DNA of 64,000 nucleotides from Sycobia sp. Sy_11 (taxonomy: Eukaryota > Arthropoda > Insecta > Hymenoptera > Epichrysomallidae): positions 124,001 to 188,000 of the forward strand of contig JACCIC010000065.1 of NCBI GenBank assembly GCA_018907035.1, given 5' to 3'. The translations under genes were made by a program, and so were the position numbers. Shown one piece after another: positions 24,761 to 36,639 of this stretch. Every line of letters begins with the position of its first letter. The stretch's first letter is position 1. The notes under the pieces were generated by a model. It was not told the origin of the DNA. It did no database searches and saw nothing but the letters and a program-made list of their open reading frames with translations.

Positions 24761-24829
24761 ATTATACTGTGGAATGCAATTCCAGTATTTTCATTCAAAA
24801 ATTATAATCATTTCTGCTGGAAAATACAT

Positions 24830-25190
24830 CCCGCGACTCAGCGCTCTTTCTAGATTGGCTCCATTTTTTTATGTCAACAGCGCTCTTCGAGTTGGTGGGA
24901 GGCTTCAGAACTCCTCGTTACCACAATGTGAGCGTCATTCAATTATTTTGCCAGGGTGATCTTACTTCATCCGACTTCTTGTCGAAGAGATTCATCGTGT
25001 CACTCTTCACGATGGGGTTCAATTATCGAAGCGTCTTCTGAATCGATATATTTGGATTATACCCGGAAATCGGTTAGTCACATCTGTATACCGGAGTTGT
25101 GTAACATGCATCAGACATGGAGTTTCACTGGCTTCTCAACAGATAGCTACGCTCTCTACTGAACGAATTAATCAAGAATGATCAGCAGTC
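24830..25190 (+). pseudogene. BEL/Pao pol remnant (integrase zinc-binding region)
   Basis: The plus strand gives ALRVGGRLQNSSLPQCERH followed by SIILPG, the signature that precedes the HHCC zinc-binding module of BEL/Pao integrases. After a stop at about 24957 the module continues in other frames (pieces such as EIHRVTLHDGV and RYIWIIPGNR). No longer pol frame survives. It lies just left of the Gypsy 3' LTR and is not part of either BEL element described here. Confidence 0.65.
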
Positions 25191-25418
25191 TCAATGTTAG
25201 AATATGTTATGTCTTTTCCCCTTCTTTTCTCAAAGGCAGGAGTAGAAAAAACTGTAACGTTCCTATCCCCCTCGGGATAGCCTACGCGGTATTTTCCCAG
25301 GGCAGTTTGAGAAGGGAGAAAGTTTTTCAGGATCGGACGACGGATCAGCAAAAATAATTATTTTAGAGACACAGTATATTTTTGATAACAGTAAAAATAT
25401 AAGTTTATTCAAAAGCAT

Positions 25419-27298
25419 TGTGACGTCCAACCGAAGTTGGTCCCACCCGGGTAATCCTAACGGCGATTTTAAGCCGTTATTTAACGGCAAATGCCCCCTT
25501 GTTTTTCGGCCGACGCTTTTGCGTGTTGAAGCCGGAGACACGCGGGGCAGATCGCGGATACCCTTTTTTCGCGAGGGCGCGGCGCGACGCGGTGCGGTTT
25601 CGACGCTGGTTAAGGCCACTTCCGGGCGGCTCTCACCCCAGCGTGTCGGACTTGGAGCGGCGACGGCTCCAATATCCCCCAAGGGTAGTAGCGGCAGGCG
25701 TTCGGCCTCCCGCTATTACCTCGGGTCGTCGCGCTTATCTTTAGAGGAGTCTACGGGTCCAGCGACAGCTTTCTGTCTCCTAGACTCGTGTCTCCCGTTC
25801 TAAAAATAAGTGCGCGTATCGCGGGATACAAAGGTAAAAAGAACTCGAAAAAATACTCAAAATATATATATAGTCCTTACTTTTTATTTTATAATTTTAG
25901 ATAGAATGACGACAATACAAGAAATAACTTCTACACTACGCAAACGCGACCGGCAGTCTGCATTTCGCGGTCCAGCGGGCCCGTATTTATAGTCGGGGCG
26001 CGACGCCGCCGAAATTTTCTCCGCTGAGAAAATACATGGTGGTGGGAGAGATGAAGGCACGTTTTTTTATTATAGGAATATTATACTTCCCTTCATCTCG
26101 TACAAATGTTATTATAATTGTTACTTTCTCTTTTGCTCGACAAAGACTTTTCGTATAACTACATGGAGCGAACCTAGGCGTCGTCGTGAATTATAGCTAA
26201 CTTATTTAATATTTGATAAAAAATATAATTATTAAAATAATAATTATTGATTACTTATAATGCTAATATAAAATAATATACTCTTATGAACTATTACGTT
26301 TTATAGTGGTGAATACGCGTCAAAAATATGAATATTAATACTAAAAATAATAATTGTAATAATAACTACTGATAGTAATGGTAAAAATCTTAATAATTAA
26401 CGATACTGGTAATAATATCAAAAGAATGATTAACAAGTAAGATAAACATGATTAATAGTAATTAACGTAATAACAATAATAATAACTAAAATAATAAGGT
26501 AAACACTGATAATAATAATCAACCTTACTATAATAATGATTAAAAATAAGATAACGCTCACGATAATAACCAACTTTGTTAATAATAATAATAATAATTA
26601 AAAACTATAATAATAACTGTGGTTCGCAAAATATGATTAACTGTACAGCTTTAATAATTAAAACTATCAAAATAAGGTAACCATTCATGATAATAAATAA
26701 GTTTATATCATTAATAATAACAATAACAATAATAATAATTAATATTATAATAATAATTACGGTTCGCAAAAAGTAAGTTCTCGCGATAATAATTATAATT
26801 ATTTAAAATTCGAAACTATGACCTCGAAGCAGGTATTATATTTTCAAATATTAATTCATTATATAAATTGGTTTTAAAATTCTTAGTTTTCTTCGTAGTG
26901 TCGTTCTCGTTGATATTTCGTCCCAAAATTCGTTAGTGTATACAAAGGGGGAGGGGGTCATAAAAGTCGCATTAGCGCGCCTTCCACTCGTCCCGAGTTT
27001 CCGCGGGGGGAAGTACGATCGGTGAGGGGGGGAGGAGAGAAAGCACTTCAGCTATATATATATATATATATTCTGTAGACAGAGAAATCGCGACGTTGCC
27101 AAACGCTCGCCCCTTTTCTTCTTTCTTTCGCTCAATTTCTATGTTACTCTCCTCCTTGCTCAAACTCCGCGCACATTCCCGACGCGAGAAACTACAAGGG
27201 GATGACCACTTATGTAAATATTAGATACGTAAATGCGTATATCTATATATATATGTGTATTCGTATATATATATCCGACATCGTTGCTGGACGCAACA
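25419..27298 (-). mobile_element. solo LTR inserted inside the Gypsy 1 LTR
   Basis: The block reads TGTGACGTCC at its left end and GACGCAACA at its right (TG...CA) and is flanked by GCAT at 25415-25418 and 27299-27302. It is 1880 bp long. A TATAAATA on the minus strand at 25984-25991 indicates minus orientation. Most of 26180-26800 is an AAT/ATT-rich tract. The family differs from the LTR it interrupts but is the same as the split LTR at 9408/18133. Confidence 0.82.
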
Positions 27299-27531
27299 GC
27301 ATCAACTCCTCTATCTACAGGATTCTGCGACAAATAAATGAACACAAAATAATTAATAAACGGTAATTTACAGCTAGATCTATATATTTATCTAAACTAG
27401 TTTCGCGCTATTTTCCGCACTTTTATAATATCCGGCGCTATTTACCACACGAATACCCGGTGCAATTTTCCACGCGGGGAAATTACAAGATGTGTCAGGA
27501 TGATTTTAAATGGGACAAAAACAAGGTAAAC

Positions 27532-27813
27532 TTAACTCCGCTGGTCTTTTGAGGAGCGCCTCGCAACCAGGATCAAGAGTTAAGGGGGAAGTTGATTTAG
27601 TTGGGATAAGTAAACGGCTGGTCTTTTGAGAAGCGCCTCGCAACAGAGATCAAGCTAATAATTTAGGAAAAATAAGTAACAGAACGGATAAGTAAACGGC
27701 TGATCTTTTGAGGAGCGCCTCGCAACCAGGATCGCGTTTACTTAGGAAAGGTAAAATTATTAACCGTCTGTCTTTTGAGGAGCGCCTCGCAACAGAGATC
27801 AAGTTAATAATTT
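27532..27813 (-). promoter_or_regulatory. stem-loop array, second LTR copy
   Basis: The same four units as at 7823-8104, with the same arms: TTAACTC/GAGTTAA, AAGTAAACG/CGTTTACTT, AAATTATTAAC/GTTAATAATTT. Confidence 0.7.
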
Positions 27814-28108
27814 CGGACAGGATTTTCAAGGAGTTTATTGAGCTCTGGATAAATTTTAGCTCCGGGGAGAGTTCGTGTAAATCAACTTCGGGGCAGTTGG
27901 TTCACCGGGCGAACTGTCGATTTTGCCTTTCACAGGCCCTTTTATATCGAAATAATCGGATAATTCCGTCGCCGCTCGTTTAATTTCGGACGAGGCACCG
28001 AATTATAATAATAATAATTAGTAATATATATAATACTTATTGTTTATATTTGCAGCTGCTGTGCTGCGGACAGTCATTGTCTACACGTATACTAGTGTAT
28101 ACGTACAT

Positions 28109-28114
<6 letters not shown>

Positions 28115-28156
<42 letters not shown>
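28115..28156. repeat. (TA)n microsatellite
   Basis: TA run in the Gypsy 1 3' LTR, orthologous in position to 8437-8481. Confidence 0.95.
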
Positions 28157-28159
<3 letters not shown>

Positions 28160-28674
28160 GTATCATTTATATTTTAATTTAATTATTTTAATTAAATGCA
28201 GCGGGTGAATTCGTTTGTGAATACCCACTATATATACTGGAATGCGCGCGCCAGTGTAAGGTTTGTGTGTCCGCAGTATTCGCTGCTGGCACGTGCCGTT
28301 CGACAAGAGCGTACAGTAGTGTGTGTGGCGAGCATTAGAGGGGATAGCGGCCGTCGGTCTAATATATTTAACGCGCTCTCTCTTGCTGCGCGCAGTGTAT
28401 CCCCTCTACTGTATACTCTATTCTTAACTTAGTAGTAGAGAGAAAGACTAGATATCGCGTTCTCTCTCTATTTGTTCGAGTTTCGGCAGTTGCGACGACT
28501 ACCTTCTCCAGTAGTCGTCGTGACCTTTGCCCGGTTTTCGGTATTTATTTCGCGATATTAAATATATTAGTTTTAATGTAGCTTATATATAAACTATTTA
28601 ATGTATTATTAACGCGTTAGTTAACATCTAATTTCGTAGATGTTTATACAGTACATCCACGAGAATAGATGTAG

Positions 28675-29508
28675 TCATCGTTTGAAATAAAAACTTTTAT
28701 TTTTTTTATGTGTGCGCGGTATATTCGTGTAGTGAATTTTCTGTTTTCTTCGAACGAATTTGCGCGGCCATGTTTTTGGCCGTCGCATCTCCCTCCTTTT
28801 TCGGGAGCGCGGCGGGTGTGTAAAGTGTAAAAATAATTTTATATGTGTACTTAGTGTAAAAAAAATGTGTATCAATAAAAATATATGTGTATAATTAAAA
28901 ATGTGAGTAATTTTATGTATATATAAAAAAAAATGTGTGTATATAAAAAATTTTCTGGTACATAAATTTTTCTTCGAACATGTTATGCACCTAACATGTC
29001 CAGTTTTCGGGTCGATCCGCATGTGAAACCGCCGGTTCCCGATCCATTGTCGATGCCGCACAGCTCCCAGACGGAAGAACAATGTAGCATTCTCATCATA
29101 AATAAATGCACGCCTTGGGCGTGCGTCGTCCGTCGGGGCCAAACCGTGCGGCTTATACTCAGGCGCGGGAACCGACGGCATCCCCAGCAGAGCGGTGTTG
29201 TCTGCAGGAAGCAGTGGTGGTGCCGGTCGAGATGGCCGAGGTATTCGGGCATTAGTTGGCAGCGCGGGCTGCTCGCCGTCCGCTGGAGGCACGTCCGGCT
29301 CGCTGACCCATGGTGATGTTGGGACGGCTGCAGGTTTCGGCACGACCTCTGGTATTGCGGGTAATCGTCGGCCTTCCACCTGCAGACGAGGCGGTCGTGC
29401 TGGAGGTCCGATTAAGCGCGGACGTACCGGTATCCGCATCGTGTTATTCAAGTCCTGCTCGGCGACGAGCAGGTCACGCTGCGCCCGGGTGAGTTGTTTT
29501 TTGTACAT
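28675..29508 (-). CDS. Gypsy 1 accessory ORF, proline-rich, of unknown function
   Basis: The ATG at 29508 opens a 277-codon frame that runs into the LTR; only about the first 190 codons look protein-like. The N-terminus is charged and possibly coiled (QLTRAQRDLLVAEQDL). It is followed by a Pro/Arg-rich stretch (RLIGPPARPPRLQ, then many PXXP) and a compact C-terminal patch with RQWIGNRRFHMRIDPKTG. That patch resembles the QWRIRID(P)RT ending of the ORFs at 43391-44340. It sits where an env gene would be in errantiviruses, but no signal peptide, furin site or membrane segment is credible: the hydrophobic tail after about residue 190 is AT-rich frame noise. The position, just before the polypurine tract, makes it a late accessory gene. 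Confidence 0.55.
   Translation of the reverse strand: MYKKQLTRAQRDLLVAEQDLNNTMRIPVRPRLIGPPARPPRLQVEGRRLPAIPEVVPKPAAVPTSPWVSEPDVPPADGEQPALPTNARIPRPSRPAPPLLPADNTALLGMPSVPAPEYKPHGLAPTDDARPRRAFIYDENATLFFRLGAVRHRQWIGNRRFHMRIDPKTGHVRCITCSKKNLCTRKFFIYTHFFLYIHKITHIFNYTHIFLLIHIFFTLSTHIKLFLHFTHPPRSRKRREMRRPKTWPRKFVRRKQKIHYTNIPRTHKKNKSFYFKR
28788..28803 (-). promoter_or_regulatory. polypurine tract of Gypsy 1
   Basis: The minus strand reads AAAAAGGAGGGAGA directly before the LTR start TGCGACGG. This primes plus-strand DNA synthesis in LTR retrotransposons and proves that the LTR at 28787 is the 3' LTR of a minus-strand element. Confidence 0.75.
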
Positions 29509-29655
29509 AATATTACGATATATTCGCTCGGAATGATTAACGAAAACTGGATATTAATTCTAGATTTAAATTTTCATTTAACCTTTCGGGGGTTAAATCC
29601 TTATTTTACTTAAAAGGGCATCAACCCTTGTCCGCTCTTTGATATATAAACATTT

Positions 29656-30865
29656 TGTTCAGACTACCTGAACGTCTGCAATACATCGACGACGAGCATG
29701 CGTCTGCGAGGGATCATGCAGGCTCGATACCCCTCTCCTCTCCACGCCCCCTCTGTCTCTCTACCTGTCTTGCCCTTTCGCTGCCTCTATTTCTCGCTCT
29801 CTCTCTCTTCCTCTATCTGTCTCGCTCTTTCGTTTCTCTCTCTCTCTCTCTCTCTCTTGCTGCAATGAAACTATCAGCCTATTAATTCTATGAATATGGC
29901 CGATATAAACCTTTTCTATTGCGAGCGGGTGCCCCGATGTTCGGCATGTGCGATCGCCGACCTTTCCGCAAAGGGACGCTTCGTTTAGAATTAGTTTATA
30001 ACGTGGGAGAAAGGTTTTCTGAGGTTGAGCCCTGTCTCAAGTCCGAGTGGACTTCTCCCCCTCCCCCGTCGAGTCGCTTTTCCGTGGTGTAAAATATAAG
30101 CGAAACACTTACTTCGCTTTCGACCTTCAGCCGAATCGCTTCTGTTAGATTACGCTCCGCCGTCGTAGGCGTTTTTAAATGTATATTTTAGTTTATATTT
30201 GTCTTTGTCTCTATTCGTGTGTAGATTCTTTTTGGAATGTATTGTGCGTGACTTTGCGTTTTATATGTGCGGATTGCGCATAGATTGTGTGTAGCAGTTT
30301 TATAGTGTAAATTGGCGCATCAGCGGGACGAGGGACATTGCCCTTGTGGATATTCGTTCGACAGGAATATCCGAGAGTGCTCCCGGCGGCATTTATGCCC
30401 GTTGGCTGCCGTTGCAGTTAGGAGAAAACCGTGCCCGAGACGTCGGGGCCGCAGCGCAGAGTAGGAGGAAACGCGGAGCATCTCTTCCCCGAAGGTTCCT
30501 CTGCGAGTAACGTGAGCGATAGTGCTAACGGCTGCTCAACCCTTGCGCAGGAATACTCCGTCTATTGTATGCGATTATTTGGTAAGAGCGCTTAAGATTT
30601 AGCAGTACTCGAGTACACGCGCGTTTGTTGTTTAGCGTTGTTATTAGACTGTAAGCTTCTTCTGTAATCTTTGTTTATTATTTATTTGGGCTTTTTCCTC
30701 CACTCACGGAGTGGAGGTTTTTTATACCATTAGTGTTTAATAAATAGATTAAGTAAATTTAAAACTAATTTCTAGACCCTTTATTAATCATACCCGAACA
30801 CACATTCCCCCGACGTAAGTACGAACTCACTTTTCTTCTTTTTTTTGTAATTGTTAATTTGTAAT
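29656..30865 (+). repeat. 5' LTR of BEL/Pao B
   Basis: About 1.2 kb. Relative to the 3' LTR it holds roughly 400 extra bases (about 30315-30725) and lacks about 25 bases near 29885. The exact right end is uncertain because the last bases differ from the 3' LTR. Confidence 0.8.
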
Positions 30866-31207
30866 TTTTTGGTGCCCCGGGTGAGGAGGAATGTGAGGTC
30901 GATTATAATATCAAACTTAGTTATTAGTTGTATTTTATTTATTTTCTAACATTTTCGGCGATAATATTTAGTTCCTATTTTAATCTATGTTTATATTTGA
31001 TTTACATTTATAATTAGTATGTAATTGTCTCATTTAGATTAAGTTGTTAACTATAGCTTGTAAAATTATTGTACCGTTGGTCCACCTAAGAAATCGAGAG
31101 GCTTACCGGTTCCTAAAAAATTAGCTTATTATTAAATTTGTGTGTGTGTATTTGTGCGTATACGCGTGTGTTTTCGTGTTGAAATTTTCTTAAAGTAGCT
31201 TTCGAGA

Positions 31208-33055
31208 ATGAAGCCCGGAGCCTTCAGAAAGTTGACGGCATCACAAAATGCGCGCTTAACGGAGATCGAATTATTGAGCTCGAGAATAAGAGGAAAGTCG
31301 CGCGATTCGCTCAACAAGAATATTGTTCAATCTCGTCTTGACTCTATTAACGTTATATGGACCGAAGCGCGTAAAACACATTCAGAGATTGTAGCACAGG
31401 ACGAGGCGCATACTGATATTTATTTTTCGGATGGCATATTTACACGCTTGCAAACAAGCTACGAGGATACACTTGACTTCCTGTTAACCTTGATTGCCGA
31501 ATATGAGAAGGAGAGAAATACCGCCCCGCACCGCGACGTGAGTAGAGGTGATCAAGATGCGCCTTCGCGGCCGGCAAAGCTTCCCAAGCTGGATCTTCCT
31601 ACATTTTCAGGGAGATACGAGGATTGGGATAGCTTTTGCGATCTATTTTCTGCGCTCGTGCATAATGCCCCGAAGGTGGATGACGTCACTAAGCTACAAT
31701 ATTTAAAGTCATGTCTTACAGGGCCCGCCGCCGATATAGTGAAAGACGTGACGATTACGAGCGTGAATTATGCCTCGACGTGGCAATCGTTAAAGGCGCG
31801 ATTTTATAATCCGCGACTAACGGTGACCAATCATTTAAATGCCTTAATGAATTTGTCGAATGTAAAGAGGGAATCGGCTACAGAAATGCGTGCTTTCGCG
31901 GACGAGTGTTAACGAATCGTGCGCGCGTTGGAAAATCTGAAAATGCCGGTAGATTCCTGGGATGTGTAGTTTATACATATTTTAAGCACTCGACTCGATA
32001 CAGAGTCAAGGAAGTTATGGGAGTCAGAGCTCAGTGCTAAGGATCGCGCAATAAATATTAGTCTCTCTGCCGGGGATGCTGAATTGGAACCACTGCGCCG
32101 CTTTCCCACATTCGACGAATTGGCGGCCTTTTTAGAAAAACGCGCACACGCTCTCAGTATGATTGGCGCAGAGAATAAAGTCAAGGATAAAAATCCATCG
32201 TTTGTGAAACAATTTCCAGGCTCGCGGAAAGTTTTACATGCGAGCGCATCGCGAGTACAAAGAGGTGGCGCAACGAAGTGCCCTCTTTGTTCTACGACCC
32301 ATGTCCTCGCGAAATGCCCCACGTTTCTCGCTAAATCAGCATACGAACGCCGCTTAGAGGTACGTCATTTACGCCTCTGCTATAACTGTTTCGGACGACA
32401 TAATTGTAGGGACTGTAGTTCGAATGGGCGATGTATGAAATGCCGCGATAAGCATCATTCGCTTTTGCATTTCGATACGACGACGCGGGTTAAGCCTGCC
32501 ACGCCCTCGTTCGAGCGAAATTCTCGGGAGGACAAGGAATGTAAAAATAGTCCCGCCGGAATGAATGTGCACAGTACTGCATCTACATCAACATCCCCTA
32601 TAATATTAGCAACGGCACAAATCATATTAGAAGTTCCTCACGGTAATCGCACCCGAGCACGCGCGCTCTTAGACCAGGGATTGGAAGGCTCGTTTATAAC
32701 CGAAGCTATGGCACAGTTGCTTCTGCTGTCGCGACAACGGGTAAATGTCCCCTTAACTGTAGTGGGAGGCAACGCTGCTGCAACAGCACGGTTTAAAACA
32801 AAATTCACATTACGCTCGCGATTGATCCCAAATTTTGAATTGAAAACTGAAGCGCTCGTCCTCCAGCGACTAACTTTGCAGCTACCTGCACGAGCGCCTA
32901 TTGAATTCGATCTCGAGATTAAACCAGCCGATCCGTACTTTCACATCCCCGAGTGCATAGACATCATTTTAGGCGCGGAGGTTTACGGGTTATTACTGAT
33001 GCCAGGTCCTTACCTTGCTACTATGCCAGTCCTTGATACCCTCCTTCGCAGGTAG
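31208..33055 (+). pseudogene. BEL/Pao B gag and protease region
   Basis: The frame starts at ATG 31208. Its Gag core is of the DUF1759 type common in BEL/Pao (LPKLDLPTFSGRYEDWDSF, 31585-31641, then LQYLKSCLTGPAADIV). It is broken by TAA at 31910-31912 and TAG at 31967-31969, then runs open to 33055 in the same frame. That part includes zinc-knuckle Cys/His text (CPLCSTTHVLAKCP; CYNCFGRHNCRDC; CMKCRDKHH) and an A17-like protease where the usual DSG or DQG reads LLDQGLEGSF. Gag forms the particle and binds RNA. A frame change near 33045 separates it from RT. Confidence 0.88.
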
Positions 33056-34430
33056 TGGCTCAGAATACAGCGTTGGGTTGGATTATCTCCGGTTCGACCC
33101 GAAGCGCTCGGTCACGGCGGGCGGGGTGGAGCGATCCGACCCCCTTCACCGCCCTGCATTCTGTCACCACGGACGATCTCCACCGTGTGTTAGAGAAATT
33201 CTGGGTGCTCGAAGATGTACCGCAATTAAAATATAATTTGAAACCGGACGACGAAGCATGTGAAAGACAATTTACGGAGACACACGGGCGGGATACTGAC
33301 GGGCGGTACATAGTCTGCCTTCCTATAAAAACCGAGGTACCTGAGGTTTCGGCCGAGACGCGACGTATAGCCGTGGCATCGCTTCGTTGTATGCACGGCC
33401 GATTTCAAAATAATTCCGCACTCGCTAGCTTGTATCGAGATTTTATGACGGTTTATGAGCAGCTCGGCCACATGTCACGCGTACCGAGCGCGGAGCTCAA
33501 GAACCCTCGAGCGTGGTATTTACCACACCATGCTGTTATTCACAATAACAAAATCCGTGTTGTGTTTGATGCATCTCGGAAAACGCGCGAGCGATGGGCC
33601 TTGAACGATTTTTTACGATCTGGCCCCCCTCTACAAAAGGACCTCGCGTTAATACTTTTGAACTGGCGGCGATATCGTTTTGTGTTTACTGCCGACATCG
33701 TCAAGATGTTTCGGCAAATTCGAGTCGCTCCAGCAGATCGTGATCTACAGAGAATCGTCTGGGCGCCGTCGCGTAATGATCCCCCGATAGAATACCGTCT
33801 AAACACCGTTACATATGGAACAAATTGCGCCCCCTTTTTAGCTTTACGAACGTTAGCGCAGTTGGCACGTGATGAGCGCGAACGGTTTCCGTTAGGCGCT
33901 CGTTGCCTTGAAAATAACACATATGTCGATGATATGTTCGTCGGAGCAGAAGATGTAGCTACGACTATAAGAAAGCGCGAAGAATTGACTCAGCTACTCA
34001 AATCTGCTGGTATAGAGTTGGATAAGTGGGCTGCGAATGATCCAAGTATCCTCCCCGCGAATGTGGTACAGAATGAACGCGTGTTTTCGAAATCAATCGA
34101 GATCGACGATGCGGTAAAGACATTGGGTGTGATATGGAACCCGTCGGACGATACATTCCATTTCCGCGCTTTAAAACTGAATGACCGCGTAAACGGTATT
34201 ACGAAAAGAAGCGTACTCTCCGATATCGCCCGTCTTTTCGTCAATTTAGGGTGATTGTCCCCCATAGCAATAGTGGCGAAAATCTTCATGCAAGATTTAT
34301 GGATTCGAAAATGCGAATGGGATGCACCGTTGCCGACAGATATGCATGAGCGTTGGATCGGCTATTGTGACTCACTGTCGTCAATTCCTACTTTGTCTGT
34401 AGATCGGTGGTTAGGGACACAAGTCAGGTG
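33055..34430 (+). pseudogene. BEL/Pao B reverse transcriptase
   Basis: The open frame 33055-34254 covers AQNTALGWIISG, HHAVIHNNKIRVVFDASRKT, the catalytic-Asp segment TADIVKMFRQI and YVDDMF, all BEL/Pao RT landmarks. A TGA at 34252-34254 replaces a Trp codon in RLFxxLGW, and the same frame continues (SPIAIVAKIFMQDLW) until a frameshift near 34430. It copies element RNA into DNA. It is inactive as read, but with few lesions. Confidence 0.9.
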
Positions 34431-35180
34431 TACGAAATTCACGGGTTTTCGGACGCTTCTGCGCGCGCGTACGCGGCAGCCGTATATCTCCGCATAGAAA
34501 ACGATAAAGGCGAAATTCAAACTTGCCTCTTGGCGGCAAAAACAAAAGTCGCCCCGGTCAAGACAATAAGCGTGCCAAATTTAGAGTTGTGTGGAGCCAG
34601 CCTACTAACAAAACTTGTATGTCATTTGAAGTCCGTCGCTTTTCTTCATGACATACCAGCACACATGTGGTCTGATAGCCAGATCGTTTTGAAGTGGCTT
34701 AGTAGGCATCCGTGCAACTGGAAAACGTTCGTTGCGAATCGCGTCTCCAAGATTCAAACCGATCTACCTGCTGCAACTTGGGCGCATGTTTCTACTAAAG
34801 AGAATTCGGCCGATATAGCGACGCGCGGAGCAAGCCCGGCCGAGTTGCACGAGTCAAAGTTATGGTGGCACGGGCCTCCGTGGCTTTCGCTGCGACGTGA
34901 AGACTGGCCACAACAGCCAGAAATTACGCAAATAATGCATGCGCGAGCAGGTCCGGCCGAACCTGATATTCTTACGCGTTTCTCATCTTTGATGCGCCTT
35001 GTACGGGTGACTGCATACTGCGTACGCCCCCTGCTGAACTTACGCAGACACAAAAATGATCAGAGTCCCATTCCGCTGTATCTTACGACGCCAGAACTGT
35101 TGGAGGCGCGAGCGAAACTCATTAAATTAGCGCGAGGCACATGCTTTTCCGACAGAAATCAAACTATTAAAGGCCGGTAA
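34407..35180 (+). pseudogene. BEL/Pao B RNase H region
   Basis: The frame shows [45 protein letters not shown] and [13 protein letters not shown], the RNase H and tether text of BEL/Pao pol. A stop at 35178-35180 and a frame change follow before the integrase. RNase H would degrade the RNA strand during reverse transcription. Confidence 0.88.
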
Positions 35181-35202
35181 ATCGCTCCTAAAGAGGAGCC
35201 CG

Positions 35203-36371
35203 TTGAGTAAGCTTAACGTCGTGTACGTTGAAAATGACGGGATTCTACGTGTAGGAGGCAGGCTCTCGCAAGCAAATCTACACCACGATAGAAAACACCC
35301 ACCCATACTGCCCCGCCTATCGAGTTTGAGCCAATTGTTTGTAAGACACGCACATGTTCTTGCCCTTCACGGTGGACCAACGCTCACGTCTAATTTTGTA
35401 ATGCGTAACGTATGGATTTTAGGTAGAAAACAGCTAGTGAAATCCGCGATTAGAACTTGTGTGAGATGCCAACGCGTAAAGCCGCGCATGGCTCAACAAA
35501 TAATGGGCGATTTGCCAGCTAGCCAAGTCACCCCAGCTCGGCCATTTACATCAGGCGTCGATTACGCAGGGCCTTTTGAGATTCGCACGACGAAAGGGCG
35601 TGGTCACCGTGCATACAAAGGCTATGCTTCGTCAGCAGAAGAGGCATCTGCCGACAGCTGTTCAGCGACAAATCGACGACGATCAGAGGAGCCGATCGAG
35701 AATTGCAGTCCAGGTTTCACGCCGCATCCGAATTTTATAAATCCGTCGCTTCTACAATCGCCAACGATGGGACAGTCTGGAAATTCATACCTCCCACTAC
35801 ACCGCATTACGGAGGTATTTGGGAAGCTGGTGTGAAGTCGGTAAAGCACCTCAAGAGAGCCTTTGGCGAGCACCTACTAACATTTGAGGAGTTCACGACG
35901 GTATTAGCCGAAGTGGAAGCGTGTCTAAATTCACGCCCATTGTGCCCGCTTACCTCCGACGTAGACGATTTAAATGCGCTCACGCCCGCGCATTTCCTTT
36001 TCGGCGAAACACCCGGATTTATTCCGGATGAGGAGCCGCCGAATGCGCCCGAGAATAGATTAAGTCGCTACCAGCTGCAGCAGCGCATTCGCAATCAATT
36101 CTGGAGGCGGTGGGCAGGAGAGTATCTTCAACACCTCCAGGAAAGAAGTAAATGGCGAACCGCAACAGAAAATTTTAAGACTGGTCAACTAGTAGTGCTC
36201 CGAGATGACCGTTATCCTCCTGCTAAGTGGCCTCTGGGACGAATAGTCGAGACACACCCCGGACCGGATGGGTATGTGAGAGTCGTTACAGTGCGGACGG
36301 CGACAACAACATTGCGGCGACACATCGCGCGTCTCTCTCCTTTGTACACGCAAGTGGATGGAACTACCTGA
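35203..36371 (+). pseudogene. BEL/Pao B integrase, with internal deletion
   Basis: The first frame (35203-35835) has the zinc-binding module (HAHVLALHGG...TCVRCQ) and the first catalytic Asp (SGVDYAGPF). At about 35628, after AYKGY, the text jumps, and the segment with the second Asp (normally in YSDNG or YSDNA) is missing. A second frame (35703-36371) resumes with the catalytic Glu segment (GGIWEAGVKSVKHL), LNSRPL, and the C-terminal basic domain (WPLGRIVETHPGPDG). The D,D,E triad is incomplete, so this integrase is dead. Confidence 0.9.
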
Positions 36372-36430
36372 TCAAACTATACAGCGAAACAAGGAGCATA
36401 TATTCGTCCGATGGACGAAGGCGGGCGGAA

Positions 36431-36603
36431 TGTTCAGACTACCTGAACGTCTGCAATACATCGTCGAGAAGCATGCGTCTGCGAGGGATCATGCAGGCTC
36501 GTTGCCCCTCCCCTCTCCACTCCCCCTCTGTCTCTCTACCTGTATTGCCCTTTCGCTGTCTGTATTTCTCGCTCTCTCTCTCTTCCTCTATCTGTCTCGC
36601 TCT

Positions 36604-36639
<36 letters not shown>

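Larger units (their letters stand above)
25253..28787 (-). repeat. 3' LTR of Gypsy 1, split by a solo LTR
   Basis: 25253-25418 and 27299-28787 together match the solo LTR at 7428-9128 along its length, including the stem-loop array (about 27532-27813), TATA-like site and TA tract. The minus strand starts TGCGACGG at 28787, right after a purine tract, and ends CGTTACA at 25253. Confidence 0.88.

Noticed and set aside
28675..29508. Envelope gene in Gypsy 1
   Set aside because: The position fits, but there is no signal peptide, cleavage site or genuine membrane segment; the hydrophobic tail is AT-rich noise.
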